Of a stretch of 64,000 bases of DNA, positions 1-12,954 are shown piece after piece. Numbering within the stretch: the first letter of the stretch is position 1; the number at the start of each line of letters is the position of its first letter. A program made the position numbers and the translations under genes. The notes beneath the pieces were generated by a model that was given only the letters and a program-made list of their open reading frames with translations, did no database searches and was not told the DNA's origin. The DNA is from Azolla caroliniana (lineage: Eukaryota; Polypodiophyta). The stretch is taken from positions 868,001 through 932,000 of the forward strand of contig JBHGNT010000016.1 of assembly GCA_043228905.1 (NCBI GenBank), written 5' to 3'.

Positions 1-345
1 GCAAGCATACCCTCTCGACTTTTGTCCAGTGCTCAATGAAACCATTTGCATCGTCGTCATCTTCAAGCTCGAGTCTGATGACCATCCATTCCTTCCGGTC
101 GATCAACTTTACGAACAACGGGACTTTATCCAGTCTCTGTTCCCGCTCCGAAAGTTGAACAAAACGTCGCTTGAACTCTAAGAACGCTTCCATTGCACCT
201 TGATGGGTCTTCACCGATGTCACCCATTGATCGAACTCACACTGATCTTGTCCCTTAGGCCTCTCGAAGTCGTACATGCCTCCAATAGCGACTTTTCGAA
301 GGCCTCCCACGAACTATGAGCTTCTCAGAGCTCCTTTATCTCCCC
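1..345 (-). pseudogene. LTR-retrotransposon gag remnant, cut by left edge
   Basis: The minus strand reads as a capsid (gag) domain: a stretch like SSWEAFEKSLLEA, then a frame change, then YDFERPKGQDQCEFDQWV, EFKRRFVQLSEREQR, DKVPLFVKLIDRKE and a Glu/Asp run before HWTKVERVC. This pattern of a W/F-rich start and a Q/E-rich helix followed by an LF-x-x-x-ID step is known from plant retrotransposon gag proteins; I lean to a Ty3/gypsy type but cannot fix the superfamily. No ATG-started intact frame exists, so it is a decayed copy. Its orientation matches the minus-strand LTR at 1535-2227, which places gag where it should be behind leader DNA. The rest of the element lies beyond position 1. Confidence 0.65.
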
Positions 346-1534
346 ATGCATTCGTACGGCTACCACACGACAACAGAAATACTCTAGCCTCATTGCTTCA
401 TCGTCATCTCAGCATTGTAGGCATCCAAAAAGAATGGGACTCAATCTCTGTTGAAATGGCCAACTCAATCGACCACACTCTTGACAGCTCGCCGCGTTGC
501 GTCTCGTTTCCTCTCTACCTATCCGAAGTCCATCACTATCCTTGCCATCATCTCCGCAAAGCCTTTATCTTCCATCCTCGTCCTCCCGTTTCGCGTCGGG
601 TTCACCAAAAGAGATGTTACGAAAATCCGTGGCTTGCGGGTCGACTCAGGTGAGACCACTAGGGTCTCGAACCGGAGAGGATGTTGATGGGTAACTAGGC
701 TTCGTCGATATTGATTACCCCAACTAGGGCTTCGGCCTAGTCGTCGTCTCTCCGTGGTGGATGCTTGTCAGCTTCGTCTGGTTTGGATGGCCAACTCCCC
801 TTCATTCTTCCAGGTTGGTCAAACCGGATCGCCTCCTGATCATTCAAATGGGGCTCCATGGTCATGACCTACGCTTTGCAACTATATTGGCCTCCCTTTC
901 GACTACCGCGACACCAGATAAGAAATCGAGAGAGAGAGAGAGAGACACACACACACACACACACTTATACAAAGAAATCGGCAAGGGAGAAAGCATGACA
1001 AACATCTAACACAGAAAGTGATGCATTATGCACAACTAAAAGTACATACCTAAAACAGTTGCTTACACCCCAGACTTCGAGCCAAACCAAAAAGAATTGG
1101 ATACAATGAGTATCTACAAGCAAGCCTCCAATCGGGGAGCTCTCGGGCTCGCAACTACGAGTGGAGGCCTTGCACATTAGTCTACGAAGAAAATAGAAAC
1201 CTTACGAGCATTTGAGCTCAAGAAACTCTCGACGAATAGAGAACCTATCCACCAAACCCTAACTCTAAACACCCCAAGAACGAACTAGATACAACGAGTA
1301 TCTACATGCAAGCCTCTAGTCGAGGAGCTCTCAGACTCACAATTGCGAGTGGAGGCCTTTGCACAATAGTCTACAAAGAAAACAAAAACCTTACAAGCAT
1401 TCGAACTCAAGAAACCCTTGACAAATAGAGAACCTTTCCACCAAACCCTAACCCTAAACTCCCTAAGAAGGGATTACACCCTAATAGAAAAACCAAAACC
1501 CAAAACTGAAAAAAACCTGATCCCTATGATTCGT
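346..1534 (-). mobile_element. retrotransposon 5' leader region
   Basis: This lies between the gag remnant and the LTR on the minus strand and has no supported gene. Weak gag-like coding continues in broken frames to about 660. A (GA)n-(CA)n microsatellite sits at 930-965. From about 1093 to 1478 the leader carries a divergent tandem duplication with a period of about 188 bp, seen from the paired starts GATACAATGAG near 1100 and GATACAACGAG near 1288. The open frames here are short and do not resemble proteins I know. Confidence 0.5.
1093..1478. repeat. 188-bp tandem duplication in retrotransposon leader
   Basis: Two copies share the order GAGTATCTAC, GGAGCTCTC, GAGTGGAGGCC, TAGTCTAC, AATAGAGAACC and CCAAACCCTAA. 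Spacing between equivalent points is about 188 bp. The copies differ at perhaps one base in eight, so the duplication is not recent. Confidence 0.75.
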
Positions 1535-2227
1535 GAGAAAGATCGACTAGGAAATACACAACAATGTGGAAAGACAAAAAAAACAGCAAATGCATAGTAC
1601 ACAATGATTTACGTGGAAAATCCTAAACAGGGGAAAAAACCACGGGAACAGAGATATTCCACTATACAATAGAAATACAAGAGGGGACGAAAATACAACA
1701 CTCTCTAAACATAGTGTATCAGACACGCAGGGCTCTTGGCATCTAAGCTAACTCAGTTATGGCGCCTCTCTCTCTCTCTCCCTCTCTATGCACAACCCTT
1801 CACCAGGTTCTGCAACATTGTGCTACTACACTGCAGAAACTCTATTCTGCTACAATTTACTCTGCAACTGCACACTCTCTCTGTTTGCCTAGTGTATTTA
1901 TACTTATACATTGTATGGGCTATTTACAAATGTAACCACTGCTACTGTCATTCCAATTATTCTATTAAATAACAATAATAGTTTAATCAGTCGATTGCCC
2001 AGTCGACCTGGTTGTCAACCCTCTGGTCGGCCCGACTAGTCGGTCGTGTCTTTGACTTGGATCACACATATACTAATATGTATATATATTGTCGATTCTT
2101 TGTGTCAACTCCCCTTTTCATCAATAGTTGACTCTCAACCCGACCAGTCGGCTACTCCTTGTCTTCGACTATCAACTCTTTGAGTCCGACCAGTCGGCTC
2201 CTCCCATAGGAGGTACATATTCCTAAC
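1535..2227 (-). mobile_element. LTR (5' LTR of minus-strand retrotransposon)
   Basis: Read on the minus strand it opens with TGTTAGGAATATG at 2227. A TATAAATAC box lies near 1900, then a transcribed part with GATTTTCCACGTAAATC, a run often seen near the end of Ty1-copia-type LTRs. It ends near 1535, just before a weak primer-binding-like stretch GGGATCAGG that may be a decayed initiator-Met tRNA site. The upstream third is rich in variants of CCGACCAGTCGG, and one perfect palindrome CCGACTAGTCGG sits near 2029-2040. Both exact ends are estimates because no partner LTR is in view. Confidence 0.6.
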
Positions 2228-3841
2228 ACTTATAAGAGCCCCTTCCTCTCTTTTTATAGTTCAAGGAGGGAAGGCTATTACAAAGTCGGTCAAATATTCC
2301 TCTCTTTTCAGAGAGGTTTTCTTGTCTTTATTTAAGGAGTGATTGAAGAGGTACATTAAAACCATGTTACTTTCACACTTCCCCAATACCCACTACGTGT
2401 GCATGTACACATCACATTTATTCCTCACTAACTCTTCAGCACTTCAGCACCCCTTTACATTTACCCTTTATTTCCATTTACAATTTTGTTATTGTACATG
2501 TGCAATCGTTGCACATCCCTGTTTTATTCGCCTCTTCCGATTTTCCCACCATTACTGAAAATCTTCACGACACCGTTCTTCAATTGTTGAGCACTTGGTT
2601 GTATCATGGCATAGAGAGAGAGAGTACAAATTGAGCTTGCGCAATCACGTAGACACATTAGGTAGAAAAACATGGTACAAGCATTACATAGGGGTCCAAA
2701 TGACTTAAACAACTTAAAGTTAAAACCATAGACTCGGCATCATGATGGGTAAAAGATAGTGAATATCATATAGTATCCAACACGTTCAACACAAAGAATA
2801 TATTTCGGTACATTTATTACAAAGCAGGCTTCACATACATTCTCCAATGAGTGTTCATACACAAGGTGTGTGGTTGAGCTTTAACTTTTCAATTGGCCCT
2901 TTCAAAGTCAATTGTGTCGAATACTCGATGTATAAGCTTGATAGATAAAGTAGACGTAGGCTAGGTGCCCTTAAAATTTGTCCCAAGTTGTTTACATTAA
3001 GTATCCTCGTTAAAATATTTATCATCAAATAATCAATGCACACTTATTGGAGATCCACATCCCTTGCTACAACATGCTCGTGGATGTAGTTATTATGCAC
3101 ATTCATGTACTTTCGTGCCAACATGAAATTTCTAGATTATGGGCAAGTTGAACATGATTGCTAGCTACATGTGGTTTTGATCCTCTCGAATGAGGTTAAC
3201 ATTTGTTAGAATTTGTTAAATTTTGTACTAGCGTTTAAGACCTAAGTAGACCACTATTATGCTAGATACTTTCTTATGTTACTCTCCCTGACCCACCCTG
3301 TACTTCTTGCTCCTCTCAAACAAATGTCTATTTGGTTATGAAAGTTGATTTATTGTGAGGCTATGTTGGACTTCCTTTGCTTGCATTTTCACTTTGTATT
3401 GGTTTATGTCCCTTGGTGATGTTCAATGTGCTACGCAAATATTTGAGCATGGGTGACTCTCACACCCACTTAAGATGGTATGACTTGCAAGAAGTCCATA
3501 GGATTCCTTTTCTTTTTCTCGGGGAAGTTGAGGACCATTTGATAAATTGATAATAGGATTTTTACTACAACTACACAATCGATTCTTGAGATTGTTGATG
3601 AGGTCCAAAGGTTGGTTTGTATTGTGAAGAAGTTGTAATTTTCTCATTTTTAGTTCTTTTTTTTTCCCAAAAAAACATCTTTTTCATTAGTAGAAACTTG
3701 TACATCCATGACAAAATGATTACACTAACAACCTTGTAAAGGCTGTTGTCGTGGTAGACCAATAAAAACTACAAAGAGTCATAGTATAAAAGTACAAAGA
3801 ACGGTGAACACCTACAAGAATGTTCTTTCTATCACCTGTAA
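2228..3841. other. AT-rich intergenic stretch, no gene seen
   Basis: Only short chance frames are present on both strands, none resembling a protein family. I see no tRNA-like or LTR structure. Confidence 0.6.
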
Positions 3842-4690
3842 TCATTGGCTTAAACACTGAACTATAATGAAAACATTGCAGGAGACTACCTTTCGAAATG
3901 GAAGCATATCCAACAGTTCATGTACTTTCTGTAAGACTCCACGCGTATCATATAGATCAAGCAATGCATTGTTAACAACCTGGTTTCTCTTCAGCCTGCC
4001 CATCTCCTCAATCTTTACCTGCATTTCTTTGCCCTTTTCTAATGCTCCAATGCAAGATTCAACCTGGTTTTGAATTGGAAACATATCCTATAATAAGAAC
4101 ATTGCAGTAGACTATCTTTCGAACGGAAAGCATAAGAAACAATTCATGTATGTGACTTCATCTCCAGAATTTCATTGAAGTTGCATCTTCTTGACTTGAT
4201 CAACGCATCCTCACCTTGCTCCTCTTTTTGCTTTTTCAAGTGATCCAACATGTCAACTATTCATCTGAGATGATCCCTTGACATTGCATATGCTATAAAC
4301 CTTCGAACTATCATGAAGACCAGTTGTGCTAGTAATGCCTTCCATGGCACCACATCACGAAACGAGACCTTATGGACTACATCTCTGACTTTATCTATCC
4401 CAACAACTTTTGAATACATATCCATTAAATAAAAAATAGTACTCTCCACTGCCCTCTTTCCACAAATATGTGCATGTATTTGTTGGCCATTTTCACAACT
4501 TTCAGTTTATCACAAGCTTTTGGAAGCACAAAGACAACATACTTTGTAGGTGACAGGTGTTGCATATGTACAAGCCAAACTTTCCCTGTTGCCCTAGAGT
4601 TGTTTCCTTCAATCGCATTCTGTTGAAGTTCTGAATAACAGTCTTCTGGATATAATAATTCAGAATATACTTCGCTGAATACAACTTACA
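3842..4690 (-). pseudogene. PLS-type pentatricopeptide repeat (PPR) pseudogene
   Basis: Plant PLS-class PPR proteins bind organellar RNA in helical repeats of about 35 residues. Here the minus strand has separate fragments in different frames. One near 4261-4449 contains YLMDMYSKVVGIDKVRD and KVSFRDVVPWKALL. The other at 3842-4084 contains IGALEKGKEMQVKIEEMG, VVNNALLDLYDTRGVLQK and DMLPFRKVVSCNVFI. These match the L, P and S repeat signatures such as NALVDMYAKCG and RDVVSWNALI. Between 4085 and 4260 the similar stretch is frame-broken, including a second copy of the repeat end (paired plus-strand runs ACCTTTCGAAATGGAAGC near 3890 and ATCTTTCGAACGGAAAGC near 4110). No start codon or targeting peptide can be followed. 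It is an old, non-functional copy. Confidence 0.75.
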
Positions 4691-5960
4691 TCTGCAAAAG
4701 AAAATGCTTCTAATTTCGTCATCCCCCCATAAAAGATTGCTTCAGCCCCCAACAACGTCATCACTCATCCTTATCAAACAAAGAAAACATGCTTCCTTTT
4801 CCCCAACCAACATGTCACTGACTACCACAAACGTCCACAGCAACCATCTTGCCATAGCATAGCAAAACCTGTACATACCAAACAAAAACCTAATGATACT
4901 ACTCTCTTAATCCCCTAATGAAATTCCGCTTCTTCCCCCGACACCAATGTCACTCATCCTTTACAATTTTCTTTGTTTTCCACATCAACCGTCTGTTCGT
5001 TGGCCATTGAATTCCTATACAAACAGAAAATAGAGTGAATGTGCTATCCTCATCCCCTCATAAAAACATTGCTTCAGCCCCCAACACCACCATGATTCAC
5101 TCATCCTTAAAAATAGAGAATTTGCTTCAATGACCACATCAACCATCTCAATTTATACCACCGAGAACCTGTACCAAAAAAACAGAAGGAGCTTACTCTA
5201 CTAATCCCCTCATGAAATTATGCTTCATACCCCTACACCATCATCGCTCATCATCTACAAAAATGTGTTATCCTCATCCTCACCAAGTTTCTTCGTTACC
5301 ATCTGTGCAGTCCATAGAAAAACATTGTGACACTACTCTCTTAATCCCCTCATGAAATTCCGCTTCTTCCCCGAACTCCAGCGTCACTCATCCTTTACAA
5401 TTTTCTTTGTTTTCCACATCAACCGTTTGATCGTTGGCCAGTGAAGTCCTATACAAACTGAAAATAGAGTAAATGTGCTATCCTCATCCCCTCATAACAA
5501 CATTGCTTCAACCCCCAACACCACCATGATTCACTCATCCTTAAAAAATAGAGAATTTGCTTCAGTGACGACATCAACCATCTCGATTGCTTCAATTATG
5601 CCTCATCCCCCTACACCATCTCATCCTCTACAGAAATGTATTATCCTCATCCTCTCCAAGTTTCTTCGTTTTCCACATCAACCATCTCGATTTATACCAC
5701 CGAGAACCTGTACCAAAAAAACAGAACTTGTACCAAAATTGTGCTTCATCCCCCTACACCATTGTCAGTCATCCTCTACAAAAATAGAATGTGCTTCATT
5801 TTCCTCATCAACAATGTGCTTCATTTTCCACCTCAACCATCTGTTCGTTCACCACCTAAAACCTGTACAAACAAAAATAGAGTGAATGTATTGTCTGCAT
5901 CACCTCCTAAAAATTTGCTTCAACCCCCGACAACACCATCATTCATCCTTACCAAATAGA
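4690..5960. repeat. degenerate tandem repeat block, main period about 434 bp
   Basis: The phrase AAATTCCGCTTCTTCCCC recurs at 4921 and 5355, and ACACCACCATGATTCACTC recurs near 5085 and 5519, giving a period of about 434 bp. Inside the unit, shorter phrases (ATCCCCTCATGAAATT, CATCAACCATCTC, GAACCTGTACCAAA) recur several times, so the unit is itself made of sub-repeats. A third partial copy follows to about 5960. Long frames here, for example 5475-5885 on the plus strand, are by-products of the low-complexity C/T-rich composition and I do not call them genes. Confidence 0.75.
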
Positions 5961-6487
5961 AACCATCACCATCTCACTATGTACCACTAAAGTCTTGTAT
6001 CTACAAACAAACTTAATGCAACTACTGTCCTAATGACAAATTAATATGGACTTCCTATTTTCTCATTTTTAGTTGACGTTGAAGTTGAAGAGTAAAGTAA
6101 ATAATAGCAGATATTGGGGACTTCTAGCATGGGTTTTGAAGGTCTAAATGATGTCGTACCATTTGTTACTTAGATTGTACTATATAGACTATATGAAGTT
6201 TCTTGATGACTTTATCATTGAGGTTTCATGATTGTGGTATCTTGAGGTAAGCCATATTTGGTGTTGGTCTATTGAAAAAAAACTATGTTTAGTCCTAAAT
6301 CTTAAATGTCACTATTAAATTGAGACACACATATATCTTATATGGACTTAGAAATATAATATGGTCTATTATTTATAGCATTGTAATTGTACCTATTTTA
6401 GATTGTAACTTTGTTTCGGAAAATGACATGAAGTATTTAACATAATATATGTAAAGTACATATTTCACATCATTTATAAAAAGTTAA
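5961..6487. other. AT-rich stretch, no gene seen
   Basis: No repeat or coding signal can be supported. It abuts the reverse-transcriptase remnant that starts near 6488, so part of it may be decayed element DNA. Confidence 0.5.
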
Positions 6488-7230
6488 ATGCACAAAGACG
6501 CGTCATCAAAACTTGCCTATGATAAACGATTTATAGATGATGCATATGGATTTTGTCAAAATAATAAAGGTTTACTTCAACATTTCCTAAGCCAATATGT
6601 CTTTGACCTACATCATCATATTAAGATAACCACATGTAGCTCAAAGCAAAGTGTGGATTTTTTGGATGTGACAATATCAATAAATGAAGATTTGTACATT
6701 ACAATGAAGTTGGGTATTAGTTGTTTACAAAAACAACTATATCTATACCAATACTTACCCTTCATATCATCTACACTACCCAAAATTCCACTACTTAAGG
6801 AGTGAGCTTTAATAAACATTAGGAAACTTTTGTTTCAAAGACTTCATGCTCAAGGTTACCCATCTAAGTAACTCCAAAAATGTCACTTATGACATGCGTA
6901 AGGAGCTTCTATCAAACCATCTAATCATTGTTGTAAAAAAACCATAGTCCTCTTGTATTAAAATTAACATATTCTAAGTGCACTAAGAATCTCTAACTAA
7001 AAAAGATTTTTTTTCACATGTTACACAAATGGTTTCCAAAGGAACCCAAACTTATTACTTACCTTCAAAGGACCAATGATTTATTGGTTAAACACTAGAA
7101 ACTTACTATCTTTTTTTATCAATACTTAATTGTGAAAAATGTAATACACGTTTGTAAATAAGGGCATATAAGACCCTTTACTTATCTGAGTCGCTATCAT
7201 TAAAGAAGTATTGTAAGGAAGGGCATTGCA
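6488..7230 (+). pseudogene. Penelope-like element reverse transcriptase remnant
   Basis: The plus frame at 6488-6805 reads KRFIDDAYGF, then LLQHFLSQ, HHHIKITTCSS, VDFLDVTIS and a Y-rich tail. This order (R-Y/F-I-D-D catalytic box, a helix, an IKxT strand, then FLDVxI) is that of Penelope-like reverse transcriptases rather than of copia, gypsy or L1. After a stop the same frame continues with IRKLLFQRLHAQGYPSK, which fits the R-x-L-x-x-RGYP step that follows the RT core. Further on, a frame-shifted DLLVKH near 7078 and CEKCNT near 7133 resemble the later LRDLLVRA and CxxC parts. I cannot find a GIY-YIG endonuclease. The 5' part of the RT is missing and several stops are present. The family call is inference from motif order. 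Confidence 0.5.
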
Positions 7231-10200
7231 ATAAGATCCATTGTTTATGTTGCCTTCTATAACGTAGTTGATATTGCATCATGATTCATGTAATCGTAGA
7301 TTGCTATAATCACCATTCTAGAGATAATCCATATTCTAGAAAGATTAAAGACCATTATATTGAGCACCAACATTCATCACGAACAATGACAGATAAGAAA
7401 ATACCTTTATAAGGATTTGTAACTTGAAATTTAATGGTCAATTCACTCATGAGCTTACAAAGAAGTTGAATTGGTTTGGCTATTAACCTCTCCCTTTTTC
7501 GTCTTTGATTTGATTAATGCAAATCTAGTTATTTTTTTAGCCTTCTTGATATCTAATTTGTTCCCAATATTTCTTTCTTTTTACTTACCCTTTCCTCTAA
7601 AAGTAATCTAATTACTCTTCTCTTAATACTATCTTTTCACCACCCTACATTCCTCATTACTCATTTTCCTTTCATTAGTTTTTTCCCATTATCTTCTCTT
7701 TATCATGCACCTGTTCTCTCCTCCACAAGCTTGGTTAGTTCCCAAGCCGCACACACTCCATTTTAACACCAAAAATGTCACATTGGCACAAAATGTGATC
7801 TTCCATGTAAAGATAAAGCATATAAGATGCAACATTATTCCACACAAGTCTGCATCGAGGAGAACCAAATTACATTGTGAAAGATCTCTCCAATGATCGT
7901 CAAAGTGCAATTATATTTGCATAAGATGTGGTTTTCCATGTAGAGGAAAAGCACATCGAGATGTGGCATCACTTCACACAAGTATGCATTGAGAATAACT
8001 AGATTGTAGTGCAAATGATGCACATATCAGACAATCATGAATGCACAAATGGAGGCTCTCTCTATTGCCCATTTTGGACATTATTAGAACTTATACAAAC
8101 TGATGAAGTGTCAAAATCGATGATCATGTTTCAAGACCTTGTACATGCCCATCATATAGGAATGAAGGATTCCTTGATCAAATGAATGTAGATACCTAGA
8201 TGAGGTGGGTATAGGGGGTGGGGTGCCTACACATTGAGCATGGAAAGTAGTTGCTTACATGTACATGTGTGTAGATGAATTTCGTAGACTCTCGATTGTA
8301 TGTTGACCTTTGATAGAAGATGTATGCATATAGAGCACTCTTCGAGGGAATGATTGATTTGGTTGGCCTAGTGTAAGGCCTCCAAGCCCGAAAATATATA
8401 TGGAACATAGGGAACTTAAGTTTTGGAAGAGATGTTAATCTTCTTGTGTTCTTGTCATATTCTAGAGTGGCACTAGAGAACTCTTGAGCATTACTTTTAC
8501 CTACTATTACAAATAGTGAAGCAACTATCTTCACCATTGTGAAATGGATCTTTGTACTATTACATTGTGAATTTGAGTGTTATATTACACTTTTAATTTT
8601 GTCATTTGTAGTGTTCATTTTAATTTTCATGGAGGGGGGGGGGGGGACAGACTTTAGGTCTGAGGGATTAGGTTATCTTGGGTCACCATAACTCTAACAC
8701 AACCAATCTTGTGGGCACAACAAACTACAACAATAGGGTGAAACTAGTCCTCTTGGGAATGGCTTTGCGGCCATCCATCTATAGAAACAACATCGTTGTT
8801 CCAACCATTGAGTGAACAACAGGAAATCCTTAGCCCATGGGGCCTCCAACTAGCTTGCAATGTTGTTGAAGAACTTTTATGATTGTCCACCCTTGTCAAA
8901 ACTCTAGTGATTCCAATGGTACAAGTAATTATTAAAGAAACTATTCCATTAAAACACTTCCTTTTGGAATATGTCGTGGCTAACCTCCATCTCTATATTG
9001 TGCAACTATGCAAACATGGGCCATCCTTAGATGCCTATTCAAAAAGTGTTGATTATATTGCAATGCCGTAATGACATAAATAATTCGCCGACAAGGAGAC
9101 CATGTACTTTTGTCAAGGAATGGATGGTCCAAACTGCACAATGGTATACATATATGCATGACCACAATATTAGGTCACATGGAGAGGTTGAAAATTAGTG
9201 TTAATGTTGGAGATAGGGATTTCACAAGGGCAGGTCCTTCAATTCCAAGCCAATCTTAGCAACCTCCAATTACTCATAAATTATCAAGAAGTCAATGAGC
9301 CACGAAACTTAACTACCAATAGCCTTGGTTGAATATTCTAATAGTGCAAGACTTCAAGAAGTTCAAAGAGGAATGATAAATATGTGGAGTTTAGACAAAT
9401 CAACTAAACAAGGCTATCATGTAAATGTATTACTGTATTCAATTGTAGTTCGTTCATTATTATTATTATTATGCCAAAAATAAACTGCTTCCATTAGTTA
9501 AGGCAATGTACATAGGATAATATACAACTCATATCTTACAGGCCAACTTGCATGGCGAAAAAGAAAACATGTATAAAGGAATCAACAAAAAACTCATAAT
9601 CACCACATCATCTGCTGAGCATAGAATTACTCGGCCGCATACCCTCAATGTGAGCCTCATACAACCCGAATTCAGCATAGACATCCTCCAATCTCTTCGT
9701 TCATTATTATTATACATGGATTATTATTTTTGAACTAGTCAATTTCATAGTTTGAAAATGTGAGATAGGTAAGATTTTATGATATAAACATATGGATATG
9801 ATACATTGATCGTGTCACACAATAATCTAAATCATATGAGACTTATAATGAATGTCATCAATTTGTACAAATTAGTTTCTAGAATGTAAACATTAACAAG
9901 TCCAGACTCTTCTTTTGAGACTTTATCAAACTAGTATTAATCCAAATGGAATGGCTAGACACTTTGTTTATATGTTTGGATGGATCGCTCCAAAGGAAGA
10001 GAAGGTTCAATGGGTTCTTCAAAAAATTGATACAAAATATAAGGTTTTGGAATATTTAAAGCACATAAATCAGCATTTCCATCTAATCTCTTGGTCTTTC
10101 TCGTCACCATCACATTGCATGATTACCTAATTTCACACATTTGATTCATCCAATCTTGCCCAACCATCCATTCATTTGATTCATTCCTCACATCCTTGTA

Positions 10201-12621
10201 TATGCACATTTGTCCAACGTCCACAACAAAAAGCTAAAATCAGCTTGAACTGTCATCCTCTCCCTTTCTTCAGTCAGTGGGCCTCCGTATAAGATGGAAT
10301 TGTCGAGTCCCTTATGGGATTTGTACATATATTACATTCACAACTATACAATTTTATAACTAATAGGAGTTTTGTTTTTGGAAAAAAAAAAATCAGCTCA
10401 AGATGTGATAAATGTTTAGTGTAATTTATTAAGCCTCAATGACATAGTACGCCATTATAGCCTTGGGCATTGTTATTGATCCATATGATATAAGGTGATA
10501 GAGTTTGTGTGCTCAATAGCATATGTTTCTTCATTTAGAAAGAGATTATATGATTCACATTTGGTGTCAAATGAAGGCAACATTTTTATTCCAAAGGACA
10601 TTATTAAAACACATTCAATGTATAGGTTGTTACACAACATCCATGAGTAAAGTGTTATTATGATGGATAGGTTGCTACAACCTTTAGGATTGCAAGAACT
10701 TGCAAATCCTTTGTAGTAAGTAGTGCATGGAGCTCCGTACTTACCCGTAACCAAAGGGTAACTCCTATCTCATAGGGTTGAATCTTCAATGCGAAGAGAC
10801 AAAATTGTGACAATGTGCATGATGCGTTGAAGAGTTTGAATCAATATTACATTTCCTTTGGTCCTACTAAATCACCAAAGCATACAAACAAAATACAAAG
10901 TGCCGATATTTTACGTAAATTTCCTAGGTAGAATTTGAGAAAAACTTATTATTGTCGAACAATTTCTACTTGGCTTACTGAACGTTGTATGTTTCTTCCG
11001 ATGGAGAAGGTTTTGGGTAATTTGGACAATTAAAATGGTTTGCAATTGTGTGCTTTTTGGTTAAAATTGGTTGCAGCTTCTTCAAGCAATCCCTCAGTCA
11101 ATCTCTATTTGATTGTCTAAAACTCTTGGACATCCCCCTTTAAACTTACACTCTTTACTTTGAGTTCCTCTAAGCAATTTAGTGTCTAATGGACACTTTG
11201 TATGGCCTCTCTTTATTCTTTGCTAGTTTTCCACTACTAGTCATACAACTATTACTTAGGTGAAAAGGTTTTATCATAAACAATGTATTTTCTTAAAGAT
11301 AATGTGGTGGCACTGCAATTACTTGAATATAGACTTTTGAAAGAATAATGGATGCTAACATCATGGAAAGTGACATAGTGCAAAGGTCAAGCGTATTTTT
11401 TTTCATGAGCATTATAAGTTGGCTAATGAATAAAAGATTGTTAGTGGAGACATGGGAATAGCTCTAGCGAAAGGAATTGTGATGCATTGGATTTTTACAT
11501 GTAACTTTTGCCATTTGATTGATTATGTTCCTATTGGAAAAATTACAATATTTTTTAATTTCAAAGTTTTTGATTATGTGAAATCAAATGATTCATAATT
11601 GATAGTGGTAAAATTGACATTACCTCCATACAACACCACCTCAAACATGGCTTGCAGTACATGTCTAGATATTTTAATATTGTTAGCTAACACTCTTAAA
11701 CTCCATTTCTCTTAAATGACAACAAAAGTAGTTCCACCTTTAAATATTTACCTGTCACATGACATATTGTAAGATCTTCTATTGTTGCGAATGTTAAAAG
11801 TGTTTCAAGAGAGTGAAATCATAGACATGTTTCTCGATACTATTACACGTAATAACTACACAATGAACTTTACTCATCATATTAGGAGTAATATTGATAT
11901 TATTACCCTTGGTAATTTCCTCATCATCATTGTATACCTCGATAAAAAGAAAGGGTACCTTTTATGAAATTGAATAACTAGTTACAATGATAACCATGCT
12001 TGTTTTCAAAGCTAATAACCGTGCTAAAAAATGAGCGCGTGATTAATCATCTCAGAAGAGGGTATTTGATCACATTCATAATATGTTTTTGATCATGCAC
12101 ATATTACAAGGGGTTTCATGCCCATAACATGGATTAAGTGTCTTCGTGATAGGCTATTAATCACACTCATTATGAGACTAAATAAAGGTGTTTTGAGAGA
12201 CAAGGAAAAAATCACACACTCGTGATGGATGATGCTCGAAACCATTGGTGTATGCACATAAAAAGTAAAGGAGTTTTCAGAGATTGAGAAAATCACACAC
12301 GGTCTTCACCAATAAAGCGGAGAATGACTTGACCATGAGCTTTATATATGCATATATAATAATGATTAAGTAGAGTAGGGATACAAAAAGACATGGATGG
12401 GATATAAGGAAGGGGGGGTTACTCTTGGAAGGAGCCCTACCCTACTACAAGTGGCATGATGGACATCAAGGGGCTTGTTGACCAATGTATATAAACAAGG
12501 TGGGTGGGGGGGGGGTGAGGGTTTGAGGGAGACGTGGGCAAGAGGGACTGCACAACATTTAAAACAAACAATCTTAATAAAAGTCATGCGACCCATTGGA
12601 CCTAGTAAACATGGATTGGCC
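7231..12621. other. 5.4 kb AT-rich intergenic DNA without a supported gene
   Basis: Both strands carry only short scattered frames. Small items seen: a 133-bp imperfect duplication at 7786-8045, a G-run at 8633-8646, an ATT trinucleotide run near 9458-9472, and a short duplicated phrase (GTTTTGAGAGACAAGG near 12191 versus GTTTTCAGAGATTGAG near 12272). Nothing resembles an RNA gene or a complete element. Confidence 0.55.
7786..8045. repeat. imperfect 133-bp tandem duplication
   Basis: The two halves begin GCACAAAATGTGATCTTCC at 7786 and GCATAAGATGTGGTTTTCC at 7919 and share CACACAAGTNTGCATNGAG further in. The copies are strongly diverged, so this is an old duplication. Confidence 0.6.
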
Positions 12622-12643
12622 CATACATACATACATACATACA

Positions 12644-12674
<31 letters not shown>
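12622..12674. repeat. (CATA)n microsatellite
   Basis: About thirteen uninterrupted copies of the tetranucleotide CATA lie roughly 0.8 kb before the ARO-like coding start. Copy number is likely to vary between individuals. Confidence 0.95.
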
Positions 12675-12954
12675 CATTACCCACGACGAGACATTGTTAG
12701 ACTACGTATGTATGAAGACGCAGAGTTTTCTTTGTTCCTCTCTAAAATAAATATAGATCATCAAATCAAATGTCCACGGAACCTTTCTCTACATGATGCT
12801 TTTTTTTGTTCTTCTTGTTGATGTTGTTGTAGTGGTGGTGGGGGACTAGATTTGTAAATACACAGAAATAAGGAGACATAAATACATAAATACAGCTATG
12901 TGTAATAGAACAATCAATCATCACATTTGCGGATGCGTTGAAAAAGCCCAAGCC

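Noticed and set aside
276-694. Overlapping plus-strand open frames of up to 125 codons
   Set aside because: They are the shadow of the minus-strand gag and leader of the retrotransposon and show no domain.
5475-5959. Plus-strand frames of 136 and 107 codons rich in Ser, His, Pro and Thr
   Set aside because: They lie wholly inside the degenerate tandem repeat, and their content follows the C/T-rich unit.
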